Below, piece by piece: positions 10,250-16,293 of a DNA stretch of 16,293 nt (positions are counted from its first letter, which is position 1; every line of letters begins with the position of its first letter). The stretch comes from Saprospiraceae bacterium (GTDB taxonomy: Bacteria > Bacteroidota > Bacteroidia > Chitinophagales > Saprospiraceae), in contig JADKGD010000053.1 of NCBI GenBank assembly GCA_016717145.1, positions 1 to 16,293 of the forward strand, given 5' to 3'. The notes under the pieces were generated by a model. It worked only from the letters and a program-made list of their open reading frames with translations, did not search any database and was not told where the DNA came from. The position numbers and the translations under genes are program-made.

Positions 10250-11001
10250 TTATAGCCATTATTATCGATGATGAAAATAAAAGTAGAAGTACACTAACAA
10301 AACTATTAAAACTCGTTTGTCCACAAGTAGAGGTACTAGGAGACCAGGATCAGTAATGAAGCAATTATAATGATAGAGGAAATGCGTCCGGAATTGATAT
10401 TTCTGGATATAGAATTGGGCCGCAGACAGGTTTTGATGTGTTAGCTTATTTTAAAGATGATTTATTTTTCAGTGTAATCTTTGTGACCGCTTATCAACAA
10501 TATGCTGTGGAAGCATTCAGATTTAGTGCAGTTGACTATCTTATGAAACCGGTCGATCCAGACGAATTAGCAACGGCTGTACAAAAAATCAATAAAGATA
10601 GTGTGCTTATAAAAAAGCCAAATAGATACAATCATTAGGAAATTTGATCCGTCGTCTCCCATTCCTGCCAAACTAGTGTTGCCAACCTTAGATGGTCTAT
10701 CATTTATAAATTTAGAGGACATTATTTATGTTCAGGCAGATACAAGTTATAGTATATTTATATTCGAAATGCTAAAACTAGTCGTCTCCAGATCTTTAAA
10801 GAATATGATGAGTTGCTATCTGCCTATGGTTTTGTAAGAATCCACCAATCTTATCTAATTAATCTCAAACATCTCAAAGAATACATTAAAGGCGAAGGAG
10901 GACAAGTCGTGATGAATGATGAAACGGTCATCGATGTATCGCGTAGAAAAAAAGAAGAGCTCATAGCTGCAATTCAGGTTTCGTTTTTACAGAATAAGTA
11001 A
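10246..11001 (+). CDS. LytTR-family response regulator (frameshifted)
   Basis: This is the partner of the preceding kinase, a cytoplasmic transcription regulator. The ATG at 10246 lies inside the kinase stop (ATGA). The receiver domain begins MIIAIIIDDENKSRS, with an acidic pair. It has FLDIEL with the phosphoacceptor Asp at 10406-10408, then FVTAYQQYAVEAF with the conserved Thr, and YLMKPVDP with the conserved Lys. The LytTR DNA-binding domain runs from LEDIIYVQADTSYS through GFVRIHQSYLINLKHL to VIDVSRRKKEEL. About 252 codons is the normal length for LytR/AlgR-type regulators. Frameshifts lie near 10350, 10418, 10618 and 10757. LytTR proteins bind imperfect direct repeats at promoters. The divergent surface-protein gene is the obvious candidate target by position. 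Confidence 0.9.
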
Positions 11002-11103
11002 GGAGTTTCTTTAGATAACCAGAACGGTAAAGTCATTTGTCGTGGCGATATTGATAATTATGAAAGATATGCTTTTGCACTTCCTACTGCTCTTACCGAA
11101 TAA
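11002..11103 (+). other. Short open stretch after the regulator, possible gene remnant
   Basis: Directly after the regulator stop, 33 codons stay open in the same frame with a protein-like composition (GKVICRGDIDNYERYAFALP) and end at a TAA. I do not recognise it. A LytTR regulator normally ends where the stop is, so this is more likely a remnant of another gene, or chance, than a read-through extension. Confidence 0.2.
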
Positions 11104-11167
11104 AATGCCTTGACTACCATCTTTTAATCACAAACCACCGCATAACAATCGAATATATCTCATAGAT

Positions 11168-11185
11168 AAAACTAGCTATAGTTTT
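11168..11185. repeat. Inverted repeat between the regulator and lipoprotein genes
   Basis: AAAACTA-GCTA-TAGTTTT is a perfect 7-bp inverted repeat. It overlaps a possible -7 box at 11179-11186. It could be an operator, or an AT-rich weak terminator for the two-component genes. Confidence 0.3.
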
Positions 11186-11186
11186 G
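11179..11186 (+). promoter_or_regulatory. Candidate -7 promoter box before the lipoprotein gene
   Basis: TAGTTTTG fits TAnnTTTG exactly and ends 16 bases before the ATG at 11203. I see no TTG at the usual distance upstream, so this rests on one element. Confidence 0.35.
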
Positions 11187-11202
11187 CCATCAAATAAGAA
11201 TA

Positions 11203-12324
11203 ATGAACAATTTTCTTTCAAGCAAAACAAGCCTGTTAATGTTATACTCCCTATCATCACTCTTCTCTTGTTTTAAGAAAAATGACCAAACACCTTTTTT
11301 TCCTCAAACGACTGATAAGCAGGTTTTAGTCAACAAATTGATAATACCCTTTGGGCTGCAGCTAGACGGTTTCATTCTTACACCAGATAAAACACAGTTT
11401 TTGTTTTGACTTTTGAAGGTAATAATCAATTCATAGAACCCGAATCTTTTGGACATCTGTTGATATATGACCAATCAGGAAAACTTATTAAAGATCAAAA
11501 AACAAGATTGGTGTATAGTAGTAATATTCGCAAAATGTATTTTCCAGCAATGGCAAGTTTTTAAGCATCTTTGATGGCTTCCACATTTATTTGATTGATG
11601 CTTCGGACTTTAGTGTGAAAAGAATTACCTACCTATAGAGCTGCATATTATCCGGGTAAAGAAAAAAACGAGCCAATAGCATATGCAAAAAGCAAAGAAT
11701 GGGAAGAAACTGAAATAAACAAAATAAAGACCCAATACAAATTAAATGGAGAAAGGACAGAAGTTGATAATAAAAACATACCTAACGATTTTTGGAAAAA
11801 ATACAGAAACATTACCCACCGGACAGCCATTAAAGCCAACGAAATGGAGAATGAATTATATCAAAGTATGTGGTAGAAAAATTGGAAGGTCTCCGGAAAT
11901 ATGAAGGTATTCTTATAGACAAAGCGAACCAATTTATTGTATCAAATATTGATGCTAAAGAGAGCCTGCTTGACATTTCTACGATTAATATTTCGAAAGT
12001 AGTTTCTATGACCACTATGCTCAAAAATACTAAGTTATCTGTAAAACTCACAGACCATCCACTTACATTAGAAAATGACAAAATTGAAGATGACGGGGCT
12101 GTACTGACTTGTATTAAAAAACAAAAACCAGTTCTTATGCTGATGACTTGATAGGCAAAATGACCACAGATTACACCATTGAATTTAAAAGAGAAGGCAA
12201 TAAAGTAAACTTTGTCACGAAAGACAGACCGATCGAGCTATCTAATGATGGTTTTTTTAACTTGGTAAATGGAGCTGCTGTCTTCCAATATAAGGATGCT
12301 ATCTATTTAATCCACCAAAAATAG
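11203..12324 (+). CDS. Uncharacterised lipoprotein, partly propeller-like (frameshifted)
   Basis: This is a predicted lipoprotein of about 373 codons, with no recognised family. The ATG at 11203 starts a signal peptide with hydrophobic core LLMLYSLSSLFS and a Cys at residue 23 (lipobox-like LFSC, then FKKNDQTP). Joined frames then give FVLTFEGNNQF, GHLLIYDQSGKLI and NGKFLSIFDGFHIYLIDASD, which look like beta-propeller or TolB-like strands. A charged helical part follows (AKSKEWEETEINKIKTQYK, NDFWKKYRN, MENELYQS). The C-terminal beta-rich part runs through VVEKLEGLRKYEGILIDKA and TTDYTIEFKREGNKVNFV to AVFQYKDAIYLIHQK. Frameshifts lie near 11400, 11537, 11637, 11870 and 12118. Its stop is four bases before the next start, so the two genes are probably co-transcribed. 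Confidence 0.6.
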
Positions 12325-12328
12325 AGAA

Positions 12329-12802
12329 ATGATATTGTTTTATCTTTTTATTATAAGTTTATTTGTTCAAAGCCCAAAGCCATGTCTTTGTATTAAAAAT
12401 GAAGTGAATGTTTTTTCATTTGCCACAAAAAACCAAAAAATTACATCAGTGTGCACTGAAAAAAATGATGCTTATTTGTTATATCGGTATGGCACAAAAC
12501 AGAAAATAGAACTCCAATACCCTAACAGTTTAGATAGTAGTAGCTGGCAAAAATTTAACTTTGATTTCTACTTCAGAGGCAGAGGCAAGTCAAATGCAGG
12601 TATGGAAGAAAATTATCTTTCATTTGTTAATAAAGGTATCCAATATACGATATTTCATAATTATACAGCAAAAGATGATAACATGTTGCTTGGTATTTCA
12701 ATAGTCCTTCCTATAAAAACGCAGGAAATAAAAGGTAAATTAAAAAGTAGAAGTGGGATGATGTCTACACTTCAAAATAAAGTAGCTACATCTGATGATT
12801 AG
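12329..12802 (+). CDS. Uncharacterised secreted protein
   Basis: This intact 157-residue protein starts with a hydrophobic signal (ILFYLFIISLFVQS, residues 2-15) followed by a Cys pair at 19 and 21. The body has ITSVCTEKNDAYLLYRYG (about residues 38-55), a KIELQYP strand, a FYFRGRGKSN segment, and YLSFVNKGIQYTIFHNY (about 96-112). From memory, this order (Cys-x-x-Lys, 'YLxYRxG', 'IELxYP', 'Y...FxNxGxxYxIFxxY') recurs in small secreted proteins of unknown function, including in Proteobacteria. I could not check this. It is probably co-transcribed with the lipoprotein gene before it. Confidence 0.75.
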   Translation: MILFYLFIISLFVQSPKPCLCIKNEVNVFSFATKNQKITSVCTEKNDAYLLYRYGTKQKIELQYPNSLDSSSWQKFNFDFYFRGRGKSNAGMEENYLSFVNKGIQYTIFHNYTAKDDNMLLGISIVLPIKTQEIKGKLKSRSGMMSTLQNKVATSDD

Positions 12803-13065
12803 AAGCATTTATGTTAGAAAATCTTAAATAGAAACCAATACAAAAACAAGTTTCAATGTTTGACTTTTTTGACTCATGTTATTTTATTTCTTTTCAATAT
12901 AATACCTTATGATTGCTCCTGTTTTGCATGTGCTCTTTATATGATACGATGTTGAATTTTTATTGAATAAAGTTTTATACAACAGAAAACACATCATAAA
13001 CTTAATCAGAAACCTTAATCCAGAGAGAAAAATATTTTTAAAAATTTATTCATATTAAAAAAGAA
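12803..13065. other. Non-coding AT-rich gap
   Basis: This gap contains no convincing frame, no hairpin with a T-run and no full promoter match. The A-rich bases just before 13066 are typical of a Bacteroidota start region. It separates the lipoprotein pair from the next operon. Confidence 0.5.
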
Positions 13066-13485
13066 ATGAAACCATCCGCTTCACAACTTACCATCATCGT
13101 AATGCTTCTTTTTTGCATTATTTTTCCATTAATCTGGGGTAGTGTATTATTGATTTTGAGTAGGTATTCCGGATGGTCAAGTTTAGTTAATATCTATTCT
13201 GCTACAAGTACACCTGACGAGTTAATGGAATGCAGCGGCATCATAGGTGGTGTCAACTATACTAGTACGCTGAGATATTCAGTAGAAGATGAAGGTCTTT
13301 ATTTAAAACCGACCTTCTTTTTTGTGATTGGACATCAGCCCCTTTTTATTCCCTGGCATGCTATAGATAATTATTCGAATGGGCGTTTTTTACTCATGTA
13401 TAAATCTAAATTTAACGTTAATGGTACTCCTTTTTATCTCAGCCACGATATAAAATCTGAATTACAAAATCAAATAAATCAATGA
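13066..13485 (+). CDS. Small membrane-anchored protein of unknown function
   Basis: This intact 139-residue protein has one or two membrane helices at residues 8-32 (IIVMLLFCIIFPLIWGSVLL), then SGWSSLVNIYSA. The C-terminal domain is beta-rich and probably cytoplasmic: YTSTLRYSVEDEGLYLKPTF (about 65-84), then IGHQPLFIPWHAIDNY (about 88-103). The order 'W..L...Y', 'GLYL' and 'GHxPLFIPWxxI' is one I associate with a widespread family of unknown function, where it resembles a membrane-bound PH-like strand domain. That is memory, not a search. Its stop overlaps the next ATG by four bases, so it is translationally coupled to the ankyrin gene. Confidence 0.82.
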   Translation: MKPSASQLTIIVMLLFCIIFPLIWGSVLLILSRYSGWSSLVNIYSATSTPDELMECSGIIGGVNYTSTLRYSVEDEGLYLKPTFFFVIGHQPLFIPWHAIDNYSNGRFLLMYKSKFNVNGTPFYLSHDIKSELQNQINQ

Positions 13486-14326
13486 AAGCGACAGATCTAC
13501 ACATATTTGAAAGAGTTTGTATAACAAGAGGACGCTTTTATCTGATGACTTATAGAAACTACAAATGCCATTTGGCAAATTTTGATATAAAATTTGGTTC
13601 GATTTGTATGACATCTTTTAAAGGATTATTTGCTTTTCTTGATATGTTACTTAAAAATGAGAAAATGTACCATTATCCCAATAAATTGGATTGGAATATC
13701 CAATCTGTAGAGATGATGGAGACGTTACTTGCCAATGACATAAAGCTTATTGAAATCATTGAAATATTAGTTTACCACAAAAAGATAACTTACTTCAAAA
13801 AAACATTAACAAATCATGATATAAGCTCTAAAATCATTTGCAATAACAAATTGAGTAATATCATAAAACATGCGTTAAAAAACAATGATTTGGCTATTTT
13901 AGACTTATTATTTTCCAAAGGAATGTGCAGAAGTCGAGAAGATCTAGTGACTCGGACAGGAATAGCCTTTGCAGAAAAACGACTTACAAAGCCTAAAAAG
14001 TATGCAAATATCAGGCTTAGGTATACAGACTAAAACCTCAGAAATATTTAATCATGCAATATACAATGACAATATAGAAATGATTCAGTTTTTACTACAG
14101 TTTCCATATAGTGCCTGACTTTAGCGTGATTACATACACACCAGTAGAATACGCTGTCTTAAAAAATAAACCTAAAATACTCGAACTATTACTTACCCAA
14201 AACCCAGATATCACGACCTTACATAACCATAAAACGTTGGGAGAAATCAATGCATTGATAATGGCAGAAAACAATGGTCATCAAGATATTTTAAGATTAT
14301 TAAAATCGAAAATAAACCCGAATTAA
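13482..14326 (+). CDS. Ankyrin-repeat protein (frameshifted)
   Basis: This is a likely cytoplasmic protein-binding protein, as it has no signal peptide. It starts at the ATG at 13482, inside the previous stop. The first ~160 residues are divergent helical repeats, including LSNIIKHALKNNDLAILDLL. After a frameshift near 14000 comes FNHAIYNDNIEMIQFLLQF. After another near 14108 come TPVEYAVLKNKPKILELLL and INALIMAENNGHQDILRLL, all of ankyrin form (A..N....I..LL). The total is about 281 codons. The next gene starts three bases after the stop. The binding partner is unknown, and the membrane proteins on either side are candidates. Confidence 0.75.
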
Positions 14327-14329
14327 GCA

Positions 14330-15136
14330 ATGAAGAGTCTTTTACTTTCTTTAGCAGTTACAGGTATACTTGGCTACATATTTGCCACCTTGATGGATCA
14401 AAATGCCAATAGTTGGCTTCTCAAGCTACCAACTTGGGTCGCGTATATTTTAATGGTCCTTTGCATTATAGCATATATCTTAACTTTGTATTTAGGATTG
14501 ACCAAGATTATATATGGACAGCGTTTGGCTAATTTAGGTGGTATTGTTTTGAGTGTATTTGGTATTTGTTTGTTTGTAATGATCATTCTTATGGAAAAAG
14601 GTCAAAATAAAGCAAAGCCAGGCCAACTTGACTTTGCTTTTGCGAAAGGGTCTGAGGATTTAGCATCAATACAACCGATTTTGACACAAACCAAACTAAC
14701 TATTCTTGATATTAAGTTTGTAAGTTTTTGGGAACTATTGAATTCGAATGATCTGATAACTGTTTGTTTACAGAAAGGCAATATTATAGGACTAAGCATA
14801 AAAAAATCACAACTCAGCGACATTGCATGCTTGTCTAAACTGGAAAAACTATCTGCTCTGATCATTAATGATTGCGGATTATCAAAAATCGAAAATTTAC
14901 ATTTGCCCAAAGCCGAACGGCTAAACCTCAATAATAATAATTTGAATGATCTTATGGGCATCGTAGCACCAAAAGTAAAGTGGCTTGATGTGGAAAACAA
15001 TAAATTATGCAATTTACAAGGTATTCAAAATTTGCCTAAGGCTCAATATTTCAATTATCAGGGCAACAAAATCATCGATTATTCGGCAACGCATGATCAT
15101 GCGTTTTTAAATAATTTATCAGCAAATAAAAAGTAA
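14330..15136 (+). CDS. Membrane protein with C-terminal leucine-rich repeats
   Basis: This intact 268-residue protein has three predicted membrane helices, at about residues 3-21, 35-60 and 67-90. A linker follows, then leucine-rich repeats at about residues 145-255: NIIGLSIKKSQLSDIACLSK, LSALIINDCGLSKIENL, AERLNLNNNNLNDLMGI, VKWLDVENNKLCNLQGI. The repeats are of the 21-23-residue bacterial type. The three-helix membrane part is unusual for an LRR protein and leaves the repeats facing one side of the membrane, though topology cannot be fixed by eye. It starts three bases after the ankyrin gene and is the third gene of that operon. Its repeats differ from those of the giant surface protein. 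The function is unknown. Confidence 0.88.
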   Translation: MKSLLLSLAVTGILGYIFATLMDQNANSWLLKLPTWVAYILMVLCIIAYILTLYLGLTKIIYGQRLANLGGIVLSVFGICLFVMIILMEKGQNKAKPGQLDFAFAKGSEDLASIQPILTQTKLTILDIKFVSFWELLNSNDLITVCLQKGNIIGLSIKKSQLSDIACLSKLEKLSALIINDCGLSKIENLHLPKAERLNLNNNNLNDLMGIVAPKVKWLDVENNKLCNLQGIQNLPKAQYFNYQGNKIIDYSATHDHAFLNNLSANKK

Positions 15137-15161
15137 TTAGTTAATTAAAAATCCAAAAGAG

Positions 15162-16003
15162 ATGGACTTATTTTATTCCACTATTATGCTTAGCACTTCA
15201 TGTTACATCACAAGATTATTGTTTCAAAAACGATGGCTTAAAAACCACGATCGATATTTCATTTACCATCGATGGAGATAAAGTATTATTTGGTGAATGG
15301 CAAGAGAGCAATTATGGTACCACTAATGCAGAGATATATGGATTTAATGGTTATAAAAAAAACAACAAACTTTATATTACATTTTTGCATGCACATCCCC
15401 ACACGCTATCTTCCAATGTTAGTACAGCTATATGGGCTTTAGAGAAGAATATACTCACCATACCCATGAATCAAAAAAACCACCAAACCAGAAAGTATGA
15501 AAATAGTTTGACTAATTTTGAGAAATGTGTAAATAAAAATGAAGAAACGGAAGTGGATGCTAGCCAATGCACCTGTGTAGCCTTCATTACTGACGACGAT
15601 ACCAAAGGATTAAATGTACGCAAACAAGGAAATAAGACTGCAGAAATTCTGACGGTAATACCACAACAATTGGATGGTACTAATGTCATGATCACAGGTA
15701 CTTCCAATAATGGATGGGTGCTGATTTCAAAAGCCAATGATGCCAATGGAGTAAACATTTTAAAATCCAAAGGATACGTGTTTGGTCAAAAACTAGGCGT
15801 ATCCATCAGTGCGTACGACAAAAGAAAAGCTATGTTATATTTTGAACCCAATATAAAAGCAAACTTATCACGACTGTGCCATCAGAATCATCCGTATCTA
15901 TTGTAGATTGTAAGGAAAGTGGCTTAAGGTAAAGTATAACAATCAAAGTGGGTGGTTGAGGGCCGAAGATCAATGTGCTAACCCAAACTCAAATTGCAAT
16001 TAG
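15162..16003 (+). CDS. Secreted protein with two SH3-like domains (frameshifted)
   Basis: The ATG at 15162 is the best start candidate, but a frameshift just after it is needed to enter the main frame, which then gives a signal (IPLLCLALHVTS) and mature DYCFKNDGL. Residues 15-110 form a beta-rich domain (TTIDISFTIDGDKVLFGEW). Then comes CTCVAFITDDD and a bacterial SH3 domain (GLNVRKQGNKTAEILTVIPQ, NGWVLISKA, KGYVFGQKLGV). After frameshifts near 15860 and 15930 a second SH3-like unit follows (TTVPSESSVSIVDCKESGL, NNQSGWLRAEDQCANP), ending in SNCN. From memory, the 'GWLxxEDQCxxPxxxC' ending is typical of SH3-containing proteins in Bacteroidota. Bacterial SH3 domains often bind peptidoglycan, so a periplasmic location is likely. 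Confidence 0.72.
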
Positions 16004-16112
16004 TACAATGTCAAGTGCTAAATTAACTTTTCCAAATATTAACCCCAAAACGCCACATTAACATTTGAGTCATCCAAAAAAAACACCTAAATTTCAAATA
16101 AAAATGACTTTC

Positions 16113-16120
16113 TATCTTTG
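16113..16120 (+). promoter_or_regulatory. Candidate -7 promoter box of the last gene
   Basis: TATCTTTG fits TAnnTTTG exactly, about 90 bases before the ATG at 16210. No clear TTG stands at the -33 distance (TTTC at 16092-16095). Confidence 0.45.
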
Positions 16121-16209
16121 TTTGCCATTAAAAGATCAGGCGTAAAGAATGGTTTTTAATTAATCGTAACTAAGTTATACATATAAATTTGGCGGCACTA
16201 CGCAAAAAT

Positions 16210-16293
16210 ATGGAAAATTTATTAATCATTTTAATCTCAATGTTCATAATGGATTCAACATTCGCACAAGAAGAGAACTGGAAAATCAAAGAT
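16210..16293 (+). CDS. Secreted protein, N-terminal fragment (runs off the right edge)
   Basis: From the ATG at 16210 the frame stays open to the end of the window. The product starts with a signal peptide (MENLLIILISMFIMDSTFA) with likely cleavage before QEENWKIKD. Nothing more can be said about its role. Confidence 0.6.
   Translation, partial: MENLLIILISMFIMDSTFAQEENWKIKD

Noticed and set aside
7304..11001. A one-piece hybrid two-component system, as common in Bacteroidota polysaccharide loci
   Set aside because: Kinase and regulator are separate genes overlapping by ATGA, the output domain is LytTR rather than AraC, and no SusC/SusD or glycoside hydrolase genes are present.
11648..12081. 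Minus-strand open frames with hydrophobic stretches
   Set aside because: They are antisense to the lipoprotein gene, whose joined plus-strand frames are longer and more coherent.
14398..15012. Open frames on the minus strand (14398-14586, 14602-15012)
   Set aside because: They are shadows of the intact membrane-LRR gene on the plus strand and have no recognisable motif.

Overview
The window looks like a piece of a low-GC Bacteroidota chromosome, most plausibly a Saprospiraceae-like or related environmental member. The signs are a giant surface protein ending in a type IX secretion (T9SS) type A sorting tail, a DUF3667 protein, a propeller-sensor LytS-like kinase paired with a LytTR regulator, and promoters of the Bacteroidota TAnnTTTG type. 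No rRNA, tRNA, CRISPR array, transposase or integrase was seen.

Most genes are broken by single-base-type frameshifts, roughly 30 or more in 16 kb. Reading frame, domain order and codon character resume directly after each break. The fragments were therefore joined into whole genes. The pattern fits uncorrected indel errors in a long-read assembly better than genuine gene decay, although three genes (12329-12802, 13066-13485, 14330-15136) are intact.

Layout. Minus strand, 1-1861: a DUF3667 membrane protein, overlapped by ATGA with a short lipoprotein that has an OmpA-type N-terminal coiled coil but no OmpA domain, then the start of an uncharacterised protein that runs off the left edge. Minus strand, 2114-7098: one gene of about 1,660 codons for a secreted surface protein made of four Cys-capped leucine-rich (receptor-L-like) modules and a T9SS tail, with a clear promoter in front and a terminator behind. 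Plus strand, 7304-11001: a two-component pair, diverging from the surface protein. Plus strand, 11203-16003: a run of small envelope-associated or repeat proteins, namely a lipoprotein, a secreted protein, a membrane-anchored protein, an ankyrin protein, a membrane-LRR protein and a double-SH3 protein. A further secreted protein starts at 16210.

Working together: the divergent arrangement makes the two-component system a candidate regulator of the giant surface protein. The 13066-15136 genes are tightly coupled (4-base overlap, then a 3-base gap) and form an operon of unknown function. The most novel-looking items are the four-module surface protein with module size rising from N to C terminus, the inverted repeat inside its promoter, and the array of small uncharacterised envelope proteins.
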